43,261 nucleotides of DNA from Ignavibacteriota bacterium (GCA_003162695.1 PMML01000078.1:1-43261), one strand, 5' to 3'; shown: positions 29,214 to 40,612, counted from the stretch's first letter. The notes: generated from the sequence alone by a model not told the origin. Numbers and translations: made by a program.

Positions 29214-30641
29214 ATGCCTGAACAGAAAAAAACAATGGACTTTAATTTATCGCATTCCCTGTCCGTCGAGGGGCGCGTGCCGCCGCAGGCGATGGACGTG
29301 GAAGCGGCAGTGCTCTCCGCCATGCTTCTGGAAAAAGAAGCGATCGCAAAGGCGGTGGAAGTGCTCGACGACAGCGCGTTTTACAAACCGGCGCATCAAA
29401 GCATTTACCGCGCGATGCTCGCACTCTTTGAAAAAAGCGAGCCGGTCGATCTGATTACGCTGACCGAAGAGCTGCGCAGGCGCGGAGAACTGGAAAAGAT
29501 AGGCGGGGAATATTTTCTTGCCGAATTGACTTCACGCGTGACCAGCGCCGCAAATATCGAATACCATGCGCATATCGTCCTGGAAAAAGCGCTCATGCGG
29601 CAGCTCATCGTTGCTTCTTCCGGCGTCATCAACAAGGCATATAGCGAAGCCGAAGATGCCCTCGGGCTGCTCGACGAAGCCGAACAGAGCATTTTCGATA
29701 TTTCCGAACAGCGGATGAAAAAAAGTTTCGTCTCGATGAACGTTGCCGTTCATAAGACGATGGATATGCTGCAAAGCATTCACGGCAAACACAGCGGCGT
29801 GACCGGCGTCCCTTCCGGTTTTGCCGACCTCGACAACCTGACAGGCGGGTTCCAGGCTTCCGATTTAATTATCATCGCCGGGCGGCCTTCCCAGGGAAAA
29901 ACCGCGCTCGTGCTTTCTCTGGCGCGGAACGCCTCTATTATACACGATATTCCGATCGGTATGTTCAGTCTGGAAATGTCCGCGCAGCAGCTCGTGATGC
30001 GCCTGATGTGCGCGGAGGCGCGCGTCGATGCGCATAAGGTTCGTACAGGCCGCCTGCCTGAAGATGAATGGAAAAAACTCAGTACAAGTGTGGGACGTCT
30101 CTACAAGGCTAAATTTTTTATTGACGATACGCCGGCCCTTGGTATTCTGGAACTCCGGGCAAAAGCGCGCCGCTTAAAAGCTGAGCACGATGTCGGTCTG
30201 GTTATTGTCGATTATCTGCAATTGATGCAGGGGCCGCGTTCCCAAAGCCGTGAACAGGAAATCTCCGCTATCTCCCGTTCGCTTAAGGCGCTTGCGAAAG
30301 AACTGAATATTCCCGTGATTGCGCTTTCCCAGCTGAACCGTTCAGTGGAAGCGCGGACGGATAAAAGACCGGCTCTTGCCGATTTGCGGGAGTCGGGAGC
30401 AATCGAACAGGATGCGGACGTCGTTATTTTTGTCCATCGCCCCGAAATGTACGGCATCGATGAGCAGCAGGGCGAAGGAACGGAAGGACTGGCGGAAATT
30501 ATTATCGGCAAACAGCGGAACGGTCCTGTCGATACAATCAAGCTGCAGTTCGTCAAACAGTATGCCCGGTTTGAAAATCGTCTCGGGTTCAGGCCGGATT
30601 CCCTGATGCCTGCTGAACCGGCGGATGAAACGCCTTTTTGA
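29214..30641 (+). CDS. dnaB: Replicative DNA helicase
   Basis: VPPQAMDVEAAVLSAML, LIIIAGRPSQGKTALVLSLARNA, LVIVDYLQLMQGP, VIALSQLNRSVEAR. Confidence 0.97.
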   Translation: MPEQKKTMDFNLSHSLSVEGRVPPQAMDVEAAVLSAMLLEKEAIAKAVEVLDDSAFYKPAHQSIYRAMLALFEKSEPVDLITLTEELRRRGELEKIGGEYFLAELTSRVTSAANIEYHAHIVLEKALMRQLIVASSGVINKAYSEAEDALGLLDEAEQSIFDISEQRMKKSFVSMNVAVHKTMDMLQSIHGKHSGVTGVPSGFADLDNLTGGFQASDLIIIAGRPSQGKTALVLSLARNASIIHDIPIGMFSLEMSAQQLVMRLMCAEARVDAHKVRTGRLPEDEWKKLSTSVGRLYKAKFFIDDTPALGILELRAKARRLKAEHDVGLVIVDYLQLMQGPRSQSREQEISAISRSLKALAKELNIPVIALSQLNRSVEARTDKRPALADLRESGAIEQDADVVIFVHRPEMYGIDEQQGEGTEGLAEIIIGKQRNGPVDTIKLQFVKQYARFENRLGFRPDSLMPAEPADETPF

Positions 30642-30801
30642 CGACAGTAAATAGTAAATGGCAAATGGTAAATGGTTTTTTCTGTTTATTTGTAATCGTT
30701 CAACGTGCATCAGTGCTGCTGTTCGAAGTTCTTCATGCGTAGTTCTTAGTTGTCCATTTACTATTCACTATTTACTATTCACCGTTTACAGTTCACAGTT
30801 T
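30642..30801 (-). repeat. Modular low-complexity intergenic element (reverse orientation)
   Basis: gttcaacgtgcatcagtgctgctgttcgaagttcttcatgcgtagttcttagttgtccatttactattcactatttactattcaccgtttacagttcacag. Confidence 0.65.
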
Positions 30802-31650
30802 ATGAATTACTTCCTTTCCATATTCTCCTTTTTTGTAATCCTCACAGGAACTGCGCCGGCGCAGACGTCCGATACGAACGAAATTATTTGCATATCGAAA
30901 TTTCATTGGGCTGCTGCGAATCATCTGCAGACGAAACCGATCGGCAATGTGATTGCAGAGGTTGGGGAATCGTTTATCGGAACCGATTATGCTGCTCATA
31001 CGCTGGAGTCTGCGGGCGGGGAAAAACTGATCGTCGATTTGCAGACATTGGATTGCGTGACATTCTATGAAAATTCACTCGTTCTGGCGCGTTGTATAAA
31101 AAAAGGAACGGCGACGTACGGCGATTATAAAAAAGAACTGCAGCACGTACGGTACCGGGACGGAATAATCGACGGATATCCGAGCCGCCTGCACTATACC
31201 TCCGATTATTTTTACGACAACGTGAAGAAGGGAATCCTTAAAGACATTACATTTGAACTTGGTGGAGTGCCGTTCAAAAAGAGAATCGATTTTATGTCCG
31301 CGCATCCGGATTCATATCCAGCCTTAAAGAATGATCCGGAATTTGCAGATCGAATAAAAAAGATCGAGGATTCAATTAACTCCAGGCAGATTTTCTACAT
31401 CCCCAAATCGCTCGTCAAGGCAATCGCTTCGAAAATCCGGAGCGGCGATATTCTCGGCATTACGACGAGTCTTGATGGAATGGATTGCTCCCATACAGGG
31501 ATTGCACTATGGAAAGACGGGGAACTCCGCCTTCTGCATGCCCCTGTGCCCGGAGCGAAGGTGCAGATCACTTCGATGCCGCTCTGGGAAAATCTGGCAA
31601 AAAATCATAAACAGACCGGAATTATCGTTATGAGAGCTGTAGAACCATGA
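30802..31650 (+). CDS. DUF1460 (N-acetylmuramoyl-L-alanine amidase-like) secreted protein
   Basis: Start ATG 30802 (MNYFLSIFSFFVILTGTAPAQ); VDLQTLDCVTFYENSLVLAR; DCSHTGIALWKDGELRLLHAP. Confidence 0.85.
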   Translation: MNYFLSIFSFFVILTGTAPAQTSDTNEIICISKFHWAAANHLQTKPIGNVIAEVGESFIGTDYAAHTLESAGGEKLIVDLQTLDCVTFYENSLVLARCIKKGTATYGDYKKELQHVRYRDGIIDGYPSRLHYTSDYFYDNVKKGILKDITFELGGVPFKKRIDFMSAHPDSYPALKNDPEFADRIKKIEDSINSRQIFYIPKSLVKAIASKIRSGDILGITTSLDGMDCSHTGIALWKDGELRLLHAPVPGAKVQITSMPLWENLAKNHKQTGIIVMRAVEP

Positions 31651-31779
31651 TTTAACAGAATATAGAATGCAGAAGACAGATTTCAGAATGTGAATTATAG
31701 AATAAAATCAAATAACCGACGAACCAAAGAACCAATAAACAGAAGCACCGCAGAACATTGAACTGCAGCACGCTTATAC
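31651..31779 (+). repeat. Modular low-complexity intergenic element (diverged)
   Basis: aataaccgacgaaccaaagaaccaataaacagaagcaccgcagaacattgaactgcagcacgc. Confidence 0.55.
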
Positions 31780-32295
31780 ATGAACCCGAAAATAAAGATA
31801 GTGCTCGGTGACATTACAAATCAGCATGTTGATGCGATTGTCAATGCTGCGAACAATTCACTGCTCGGCGGAGGCGGGGTCGACGGTGCGATTCATCGCG
31901 CTGCGGGACCAAAACTGCTTGAGGAATGCCGGACGCTCGGTGGATGCGCAACAGGCGAAGCAAAAATAACGGATGGATACAATCTTCCTGCGCGGTATGT
32001 GATTCATACGGTCGGGCCAATCTGGCATGGCGGCTCCCGGCATGAAGACGAATTGCTGGCAAGCTGTTACCGGCGCTGTTTTGAGATTGCCGCTGAACAG
32101 AAACTTATATCCATCGCATTTCCCTCGATCAGTACCGGTGTCTACGGATTTCCGGTTGAACGCGCTTCCCGCATCGCGCTCAAAGAAATATTTCATGCTC
32201 TGCAAAATAATTCACTGATCGAACAAATTGTTGTCGTTTGCTTCGATCAGCGAACGCTGGATGTTTACACCGGGGCGGAAAAGGAAATGAGATAA
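31780..32295 (+). CDS. ymdB: Macro-domain ADP-ribose deacetylase
   Basis: [35 protein letters not shown]...VIHTVGPIW...[13 protein letters not shown]. Confidence 0.93.
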   Translation: MNPKIKIVLGDITNQHVDAIVNAANNSLLGGGGVDGAIHRAAGPKLLEECRTLGGCATGEAKITDGYNLPARYVIHTVGPIWHGGSRHEDELLASCYRRCFEIAAEQKLISIAFPSISTGVYGFPVERASRIALKEIFHALQNNSLIEQIVVVCFDQRTLDVYTGAEKEMR

Positions 32296-32349
32296 TGCCG
32301 TATGTAACTATTTGTCGAAAAATATAGTTATACTCTAAGAAGAAAACGA

Positions 32350-33342
32350 ATGAAGAAAAACTCAAATATATTTTTCATCTGCATAGCGGTCGTTCTTATG
32401 ACAACCGGGTCTTTTGCACAAAAGCAGGCAATTGCTCCGCGGGACTCCGTTAAGGCGTTCTTCGGCGGAAATAAAATTTTCGTGAATTACGGAAAACCGT
32501 CGATGGAAGGCCGAAAAATATTCGGTGAATTTGTCCCGTATTATAAAGTATGGCGGACCGGCAATGGAGCGGCAACCACATTGACGACTGATGCCGATAT
32601 CGAAATCGACGGAGCTGTGGTACCGCGCGGAATATATTCCCTTTATACGTTTCCTGCAAAAGACAGGTGGAAGCTCATTATCAATAAACAGACCGGACAG
32701 TGGGGAACCGTTTATAATCCGCAATTCGATCTTGCACGTGTCGACCTTGATGTTAAATACCTGAAGTCTTCCGTCGAGGCACTGACTTTCAAAATAGAAA
32801 AGAAATCTGAAGGCGGCGGTATTTTCCGTATCGAATGGGAACAAACCGAACTTTCTGCTGCATTTCAAATAAGCAAAGACGGATTGCTGCCGAGTCCCCG
32901 GGATTCCGTATCCGTAAATCTCGACGGCAAAATCGTCAGCATCGATTACAGCCGTCCTTCGATGCGCGGAAGGAAAATCATGGGAGGAGTCGTTCCGTAC
33001 GGAAAGGTCTGGCGCACAGGCGCAAATGCCGCGACCGGATTGGCAACGGCAGGCGACATCCGTATCGGAAAAATGATTTTGCCCAAGGGTACATATACGC
33101 TCTTTACGATTCCGTCGGCAAAAGAATGGAAGCTTCTCATCAATCGGCAGACTGGACAATGGGGTACCGTGCACAACGCCCGGCTCGACATGCTTGCTCT
33201 GCCGATGAAAATAAAAAAACTTGCTCAGGCTGTGGAAAAATTTACAATTATTATTGAAAAAACCGGGCCTCGAAAAGGACTTCTTCGGCTGTCGTGGGAA
33301 AAGACCGAAGCGTCGATTGATTTTTCATTGCGCGCCGAATAG
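32350..33342 (+). CDS. Secreted protein with two tandem DUF2911 domains
   Basis: Two copies of 'V.Y.(K/R)PSM.GRKI.G..VPY.KVWRTG.NAAT' and 'W(K)L.IN.QTGQWGTV.N'. Confidence 0.9.
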   Translation: MKKNSNIFFICIAVVLMTTGSFAQKQAIAPRDSVKAFFGGNKIFVNYGKPSMEGRKIFGEFVPYYKVWRTGNGAATTLTTDADIEIDGAVVPRGIYSLYTFPAKDRWKLIINKQTGQWGTVYNPQFDLARVDLDVKYLKSSVEALTFKIEKKSEGGGIFRIEWEQTELSAAFQISKDGLLPSPRDSVSVNLDGKIVSIDYSRPSMRGRKIMGGVVPYGKVWRTGANAATGLATAGDIRIGKMILPKGTYTLFTIPSAKEWKLLINRQTGQWGTVHNARLDMLALPMKIKKLAQAVEKFTIIIEKTGPRKGLLRLSWEKTEASIDFSLRAE

Positions 33343-33353
33343 CGGCGCCGAAG

Positions 33354-33593
33354 ATGGGAGAAAAACGTATGCCGGCAAAAATTACGATTAAAACAAACGG
33401 AAGTATCCGCGTTGAAGGCGATTTTGAATTGTATGATGTTGAAGGAAGGAAGTTCGATCTCAGCGGCCGGGAAAAAATTTCGCTCTGCCGCTGTAACCAG
33501 AGTCAGGACAAACCTTTCTGCGACGGTACGCATAAAACCTGCGGTTTTCAGTCCGAGATCATCGCTCGCGTTCTTCCGGCTAAAGAAAAATAA
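33354..33593 (+). CDS. CDGSH iron-sulfur domain protein
   Basis: ISLCRCNQSQDKPFCDGTHKTCGF matches C-x-C-x2-(S/T)-x3-P-x-C-D-G-T-x-H. Confidence 0.93.
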   Translation: MGEKRMPAKITIKTNGSIRVEGDFELYDVEGRKFDLSGREKISLCRCNQSQDKPFCDGTHKTCGFQSEIIARVLPAKEK

Positions 33594-33626
33594 TGTTCAA
33601 ATATCTAAAAAAGTTGTTCGCGCCGC

Positions 33627-33654
33627 TTGACAATCTCTCAGGAAAAGTTATATT
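33627..33654 (+). promoter_or_regulatory. Sigma-70-type promoter for leader ORF/metY-cysK
   Basis: TTGACA (33627-33632), 16-bp spacer, TATATT (33649-33654). Confidence 0.75.
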
Positions 33655-33691
33655 AAAAGAGAGCAGTACCTAAGATAAAAAATTGAAAACG

Positions 33692-33835
33692 ATGAAGAAT
33701 ACATTATCCTTGATGCAGACATCAAAGCCGTTCGCCGGAATGGCGGAGAGTTGTTGCTGTCGCTGTTGTTGTTGTCGGACGCACGTTCGCGCAACGATGT
33801 CGGATAATGGTTGTTCATCGGCCTCCTTATTGTAA
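33692..33835 (+). CDS. Polycysteine leader peptide (47 aa): MKNTLSLMQTSKPFAGMAESCCCRCCCCRTHVRATMSDNGCSSASLL
   Basis: ATG-to-TAA ORF between promoter and terminator upstream of metY-cysK; 7 Cys in 8 codons; below the ORF-track cutoff. Confidence 0.65.
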   Translation: MKNTLSLMQTSKPFAGMAESCCCRCCCCRTHVRATMSDNGCSSASLL

Positions 33836-33926
33836 TATTTTCTCAAAACAAGCTTTTTTACAGGTCGACGGAGCAAAGCCCGATGCGGCCATAACCAGCC
33901 CTTTCTCCAATGGTGCTGATCATTAT

Positions 33927-33949
33927 CCTCAATCGCCGTGCGATTGAGG
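33927..33949. promoter_or_regulatory. Leader-region hairpin CCTCAATCGC-CGT-GCGATTGAGG
   Basis: 10-bp perfect arms, 3-nt loop. Confidence 0.7.
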
Positions 33950-33972
33950 GAATAACGAGATGAGGAAAATTG

Positions 33973-34015
33973 AAAACCTCTTCCGGAAAATTCCCGGAAG
34001 AGGTTTTTCGTTTTT
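33973..34015 (+). terminator. Intrinsic terminator (candidate attenuator) upstream of metY
   Basis: AAAACCTCTTCCGG-AAAATTC-CCGGAAGAGGTTTT (14-bp perfect stem) followed by TCGTTTTT. Confidence 0.88.
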
Positions 34016-34065
34016 ATTCACTTCTGCTTCATAGAAGGACATGAACAAGACAAAAAAGAACATGA

Positions 34066-35517
<1,452 letters not shown>

Positions 35518-35584
35518 TATCGACACCTTGCGAAGGTGGTATCAAAAATTAGCAGAAAACAAAAAATTCATAAAGGAGAATACC

Positions 35585-36502
35585 ATGGCATTAGCAAAAA
35601 ATATTCTGGAAACCATCGGCCGTACGCCGCATGTGCGCGTGAACCGGCTTTTTGGAGACAAGGAAGTATGGATAAAACTCGAACGATCGAATCCGGGCGG
35701 AAGCATTAAAGATCGTATTGCGCTGGCAATGATAGAAGATGCGGAGCGGCGCGGAATTCTGAACAAAGATTCCGTCATCATCGAACCTACATCGGGCAAT
35801 ACAGGAATAGGTCTGGCTTTTGTTGCGGCAGTAAAAGGATATAGAATCATCATCGTTTTACCGGAATCGTTTTCAATAGAGCGGCGGCGCTTGATCAAAG
35901 CATACGGAGCGGAGCTTGAACTGACCCCCCGCGAAAAAGGAATGAAAGGCGCAATCGAACGTGCGACAGAATTGGCGGCTTTAACACCGAATTCCTGGAT
36001 CCCGCAGCAATTTGAAAATTCAGCCAATATCGAGATACACAAAAAAACGACGGCAAAAGAAATTCTTGAAGATTTCCCGCAGGGTATTGATTTCATCATT
36101 ACTGGCGTCGGTACCGGCGGGCATATTACAGCCGTAGCAGAAGAGCTGAAAAAGGTATGGAAGAATCTTAAAGTGTTTGCTGTGGAGCCTGCGCTCTCGC
36201 CTGTTATCAGCGGGGGAAAACCCGGGCCGCATCCGATTCAGGGTATCGGTGCAGGTTTTATACCGAAAAACCTTCATGTCGAAGCGATCGACGGTGTGAT
36301 TCAGGTTACAAAAGAAGAAGCGTATGAGTACGCGCTGCGTACGGCGCGGGAAGAAGGAATTCTTGTCGGAGTCTCATCCGGCGCAGCTTTAGCGGCAGTT
36401 GCCAAGAAACTTCCCGATCTTCGTCCGGGCGGCAGAATTCTAACATTTAATTACGATACCGGCGAACGGTATCTCTCCGTAGACGGACTTTTCCCGGCAT
36501 AA
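35585..36502 (+). CDS. cysK: Cysteine synthase (O-acetylserine sulfhydrylase)
   Basis: [22 protein letters not shown]...[18 protein letters not shown]...[18 protein letters not shown]; aaaggag upstream of ATG 35585. Confidence 0.95.
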   Translation: MALAKNILETIGRTPHVRVNRLFGDKEVWIKLERSNPGGSIKDRIALAMIEDAERRGILNKDSVIIEPTSGNTGIGLAFVAAVKGYRIIIVLPESFSIERRRLIKAYGAELELTPREKGMKGAIERATELAALTPNSWIPQQFENSANIEIHKKTTAKEILEDFPQGIDFIITGVGTGGHITAVAEELKKVWKNLKVFAVEPALSPVISGGKPGPHPIQGIGAGFIPKNLHVEAIDGVIQVTKEEAYEYALRTAREEGILVGVSSGAALAAVAKKLPDLRPGGRILTFNYDTGERYLSVDGLFPA

Positions 36503-36520
36503 GAAAAGTTCGTCCATCAT

Positions 36521-36560
36521 CCGGAGCCGGCGGTTTTTCCATCATACTGCCGGTCTCCGG
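36521..36560 (+). terminator. Probable intrinsic terminator after cysK
   Basis: CCGGAGCCGGCGG...CTGCCGGTCTCCGG stem-loop then aatgtttt. Confidence 0.65.
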
Positions 36561-36591
36561 AATGTTTTATCTTACATGAAAGGGAACATCT

Positions 36592-37062
36592 ATGAGCGCA
36601 TCGTCGAATTCGGTCGATCTGAATGCATTAAAATTCAACCAGCTTTCAATTATAGCGCTGACACTTCTCGGTTATATTTTGGATGTCCGGCTGCTGCCTG
36701 GATTCGTTGCTGCATTGATGGTTCTCGGCGGCCTTTTTCCGCAGGCGGCTCTCTTTAAAATACTCTACCGGCGAGCGGCCGTTCCGTTAAACATTTTGAA
36801 GCCGGAAATTTCCGAAGAATCGTCCGCGCCGCATAACTTTGCGCAGCTTTTAGGGGGAGTTGTTCTGACGGCCGGGACCGCTTTATTGTTTTTTGGTTCG
36901 GCGGCAGCCGGCTGGACGCTTGCATGGATCGTTATTCTGCTGGCAGCGGTGAATGTCGGTTTCGGTTTTTGCGCGGGCTGCTTTGTGTACTTTCAGCTTG
37001 CCCGGTTGAATGTCCCCGGATTTCGTTCGGCTCAATCCGGCCAGGTGGGAATATCATCATGA
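36592..37062 (+). CDS. DUF4395 membrane protein
   Basis: VDLNALKFNQLSIIALTLLGYIL...GFCAGCFVYFQLARL. Confidence 0.8.
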   Translation: MSASSNSVDLNALKFNQLSIIALTLLGYILDVRLLPGFVAALMVLGGLFPQAALFKILYRRAAVPLNILKPEISEESSAPHNFAQLLGGVVLTAGTALLFFGSAAAGWTLAWIVILLAAVNVGFGFCAGCFVYFQLARLNVPGFRSAQSGQVGISS

Positions 37063-37466
37063 TCGAAAGACTTGTTCTATCGTTCTTTTTAATAGCTGCA
37101 TTGTCGGCAGCGGCGAAAATCATCCTTTCCTTTTTAGCATGGCGAATGCGCAGAACATTCCTTGTTCACAGGACTTCCGTCCATCATTCCCAGCCGGTCC
37201 TTCTTTATTTTTGGTCGGACCGGTGCTCTCAATGCAAAACGCAGGAACGGGAAATATCCGCCGCACAAAATATTCTTCGTCAATTCGGAAAACAGTTTGA
37301 TATCCGGAAAATCAATGCGCTCGAAGATCGAAAAACTGCGGAATTATACCGCGTTATGACCGTACCGACCGTCATTTTACTGGACGAGGACGAACAGCCG
37401 GTTGCCGTCCATCCCGGATTCACCCGGGCAAAGACGATCTCGGAACAATATCTGCGAAGTGCCTGA
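37059..37466 (+). CDS. Membrane-anchored thioredoxin-like protein
   Basis: ATGA overlap with the DUF4395 gene; VLLYFWSDRCSQCKTQE, VMTVPTVILLDE. Confidence 0.85.
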   Translation: MIERLVLSFFLIAALSAAAKIILSFLAWRMRRTFLVHRTSVHHSQPVLLYFWSDRCSQCKTQEREISAAQNILRQFGKQFDIRKINALEDRKTAELYRVMTVPTVILLDEDEQPVAVHPGFTRAKTISEQYLRSA

Positions 37467-37685
37467 CGATCCTGGAAAAGAGTAAGCTGTTTTTCCGAAG
37501 GCATCCGGAACCTCTGAAACAATCGGAATCATAATAATTTTCATAATCCTCCATCCAATACCGTTATCATGCGAAAAATAGTGCAGCCGTAAAGCGGGAC
37601 ATTTACTTAATTTACGGTATAGAGACTTGTTCATCATAAAGAGATATGGTATTTTGAAGAGTTGAGTTTATAAAATGACGGAGTC

Positions 37686-39542
37686 ATGATGAATAAAGTT
37701 TTTCGGTCAGCCGTGTTATTCTGGATTATTTTCGGATCCGGTATATTCGTACATGCCCAGTCCAGTCTGGTTTCATTAAGCCTGAATAAGCAAAAGTGGA
37801 CGGTCAATGCTGGAGCGAATTTTACAGTCGCTCTCCATGTAAAAATCGAACACGGATGGCATATCAACTCGAACAAACCGAACGATGAATTTCTTATTCC
37901 GGCAGTACTGGCTTCCGGCAATACTTCGTTTCCTGTGGCGGGCATCCGTTTCCCTGTACCGAAAGAAAAAAAACTCGGCATCTCCGAAAAACCGGTTTCC
38001 GTTTTTGAAGACGAGATCAATATGCAGGCCACGATTGCCGTAAAAAAAACGACGACCGGCGGCACGTATTCCATTCCGCTTCGATTTAGTTATCAGGGGT
38101 GCAACGACCGGATGTGTGCGGCCCCGGCGAGCGAAACAATCGAACTTACCCTGGAGGTCAAATCCGGTGCAGACACATCGGCTGAAACTCCTGAAGACTT
38201 TGCGCAAAAGAAAACGGGGGATATAAAGAACGCCGCTTCGATATCGACGCCGTCAAAGATGATGCAAGAGCCGAAAATTTTGCAATCTCAACAATCGCAG
38301 CCTCTTCCCGTTGAAAAACATGCGGAACAAATTTCAAAGAACGACGCATCGATCGCTTCTACATTGGAAAGAAGCGGATTGATACTGAGTCTGATCTTTG
38401 TCTTTATCGGCGGACTTGCGTTGAACCTGACGCCGTGCGTGTATCCGCTTATTCCGATCACCGTCGGCTATTTCGGCGGACAGGCGGAAGGAAAAACAAG
38501 CCGTTTGTTCCTTCTCGGAATATTATATGTTCTCGGCATGGCGCTGACCTATTCAATCATTGGTGTCGTTACTGCCCTCAGCGGGGCGGTGTTCGGCGCG
38601 CTGCTGCAGCAGCCGGCTGTTCTCATCGGCATCGCTCTGCTGTTCGTTGTGCTGGCATTGAGTCAGTTCGGTGTGTATGAATTTAAGCTTCCGGACTCGT
38701 GGGCTGCTAAAGCCGGCGGGGCAAAGAGCGGCGTCTTCGGCGCTTTTTTTATGGGACTGACCATGGGAATTGTCGCGGCGCCGTGCATCGGTCCCTTTGT
38801 GCTCGGGCTGGTAACGTATGTTGCGGCAAAGGGGGATCCGCTCTACGGATTTTTAATGTTTTTCGTTCTTGCTGTCGGACTTGGATTTCCTTATTTGATC
38901 CTTGCGCTTTTTTCCGGAAAGATCAAGAACCTTCCACGTGCAGGGGACTGGATGGTCGGTGTAAAACATATTTTCGGATTTTTACTGACGGGCATGGCCA
39001 TCTATTTTATCGGTCCGCTCCTTCCGGCGGCGGCTGTGCATTATGCGCTTCCGTCCTTTGGCATTCTGGCTGCGTTTATCCTGCTGTTCTTCGATTCGAC
39101 TGCCGCGGGGGTCAAAGGTTTTAGAATATTTAAAATAGCATTCTCCGTGATGGTAATCGTCGTTTCTGTCTATGCATTGATTCCGCAAAAAACTGTTTCG
39201 CCGGTGTGGCGAAGTTTCAACGAAGAGGCGTATGAAGCGTCGATCAGGAATAACGAACGTATGGTTGTAGATTTCTATGCGGATTGGTGCATACCGTGCA
39301 AGGAACTCGATGCGCAGACTTTTTCAGATCCGCTGGTCCGGCAGGAACTGATGCGTTTTTCAAGCTACAAGGTAGACATGACGCAGTCGGCCTCGCCGTC
39401 GACGGAACGACTGCGCACCAGGTTTAAAATTAGAGGCATGCCGACCGTTCTAGTTATAAATGCGCGCGGAGAAGAAGCAGAACGCCTCACCGGCTTCGCG
39501 GGGCCGGAACGGTTTCTGGAAATATTAAAGAAAGCAGAGTAG
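37686..39542 (+). CDS. dsbD: Thiol:disulfide interchange protein DsbD
   Basis: N-terminal DsbD-alpha-like domain, GGLALNLTPCVYPLIPITVGYFGGQ, C-terminal VVDFYADWCIPCKELDAQTF. Confidence 0.95.
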   Translation: MMNKVFRSAVLFWIIFGSGIFVHAQSSLVSLSLNKQKWTVNAGANFTVALHVKIEHGWHINSNKPNDEFLIPAVLASGNTSFPVAGIRFPVPKEKKLGISEKPVSVFEDEINMQATIAVKKTTTGGTYSIPLRFSYQGCNDRMCAAPASETIELTLEVKSGADTSAETPEDFAQKKTGDIKNAASISTPSKMMQEPKILQSQQSQPLPVEKHAEQISKNDASIASTLERSGLILSLIFVFIGGLALNLTPCVYPLIPITVGYFGGQAEGKTSRLFLLGILYVLGMALTYSIIGVVTALSGAVFGALLQQPAVLIGIALLFVVLALSQFGVYEFKLPDSWAAKAGGAKSGVFGAFFMGLTMGIVAAPCIGPFVLGLVTYVAAKGDPLYGFLMFFVLAVGLGFPYLILALFSGKIKNLPRAGDWMVGVKHIFGFLLTGMAIYFIGPLLPAAAVHYALPSFGILAAFILLFFDSTAAGVKGFRIFKIAFSVMVIVVSVYALIPQKTVSPVWRSFNEEAYEASIRNNERMVVDFYADWCIPCKELDAQTFSDPLVRQELMRFSSYKVDMTQSASPSTERLRTRFKIRGMPTVLVINARGEEAERLTGFAGPERFLEILKKAE

Positions 39543-39580
39543 TTTGCGGATAATCAGATTCGCATCGTTCGATCCGTAGA

Positions 39581-39599
39581 GTCCGACTCGTAGTCGGAC
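39581..39599. repeat. Short hairpin GTCCGACT-CGT-AGTCGGAC (REP-like)
   Basis: 8-bp perfect arms; related sequence CGACTCGCAGTCGGACA near 41845. Confidence 0.6.
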
Positions 39600-39676
39600 A
39601 ATTACAAAGCGTTTTTTCACACTCGCCCGTTTATTTCTCCATCCCGATAAAGCACCGGCTTAATCTTGTCATTTTG

Positions 39677-40612
39677 TCATTCTTCATTCTCTTTTGTGTA
39701 AAAATAATACACTGTTAGCAAAATTCCGGCAATACACATTGCGGCAATCACACCGGCCGCTGTCGGCTTGTATGTGAAGACTTCCAATGCCGGACGGTCA
39801 TCTGGCGTCTTGTATAACGCAAGCACGGCAAACAGGTTGTTCACAAAATGCGCCGCCATACCGGGGAAAATGCTTCGACTCCGGTAGAAAAAAAATCCGA
39901 ACAGCACGCCAAGGATAACAAGCGAAAGCAGGTTGATGGGCCGCATGTGATATAATCCGAAGATCACGCCGGTGATAAAGATGCTTTTCATGCCGAGCGT
40001 TCGTTCCAGTGTCCGCTGCACATATCCGCGAAAAAGTATTTCCTCGCAAATTGCCGGTGTAAGGCAGACTACAACGAGAAGCCATATTAATTCTTCGCTG
40101 CTGTACGAAGTGAACAATTGTTCGTTGATGCGCGATAAAAAGTCCGGAATTTTCAGGCGTTCTATAAAAAAATCGCCGATGTAATCGTTGAAAGGCAGAA
40201 CGCAAATCGTAACCGAAGAGGCGAGTATTATCTCGGGAACGGAAAAACGATTGAGCCGCAGATATGAAGCCACATTCGTAGAATGCCAGTGTTTTACGAT
40301 CCACAACGTGGGCAGAAGCATGCAGAGGAATTGAGAAACAAAAACGGCGATGCGCATCGGTCCTTTCATCGCCATTGTCATCCGGGTTAATTGTTCGATG
40401 AAAGTTTTTCCGTGCAGAGATATATGATGCCCGGCGGTATCGATAAGAAAAAATATTACGCCGATAATTGCCTGAGCGTGAAAATACACAACACCGACTA
40501 TCAGAAATCCGAGGAATGCAGCAGCCGCAGAACTTCGTCCGGCCCGCTCCCACGATCCGTCAAGCGCGAGCGGTTCCCGCGGGTTTTGTGTCTCCGCCGG
40601 ATTCACGGTCAC
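39677..40612 (-). CDS. CPBP-family intramembrane metalloprotease
   Basis: TPAICEEILFRGYVQRTLER...FGLYHM...SIFPGMAAHFVNNLFAV. Confidence 0.9.
   Translation of the reverse strand: MTVNPAETQNPREPLALDGSWERAGRSSAAAAFLGFLIVGVVYFHAQAIIGVIFFLIDTAGHHISLHGKTFIEQLTRMTMAMKGPMRIAVFVSQFLCMLLPTLWIVKHWHSTNVASYLRLNRFSVPEIILASSVTICVLPFNDYIGDFFIERLKIPDFLSRINEQLFTSYSSEELIWLLVVVCLTPAICEEILFRGYVQRTLERTLGMKSIFITGVIFGLYHMRPINLLSLVILGVLFGFFFYRSRSIFPGMAAHFVNNLFAVLALYKTPDDRPALEVFTYKPTAAGVIAAMCIAGILLTVYYFYTKENEE

Noticed and set aside
33750-33950. Alternative frames through the TGT-rich tract: LLLSLLLLSDAR (frame of 33751) and VVAVAVVVVGRTFAQ (frame of 33750), which look like signal-peptide cores
   Set aside because: Neither frame has an upstream ATG start in range, whereas the Cys frame has ATG and TAA and sits upstream of cysteine genes. 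Kept as the main caveat for the leader-peptide finding.
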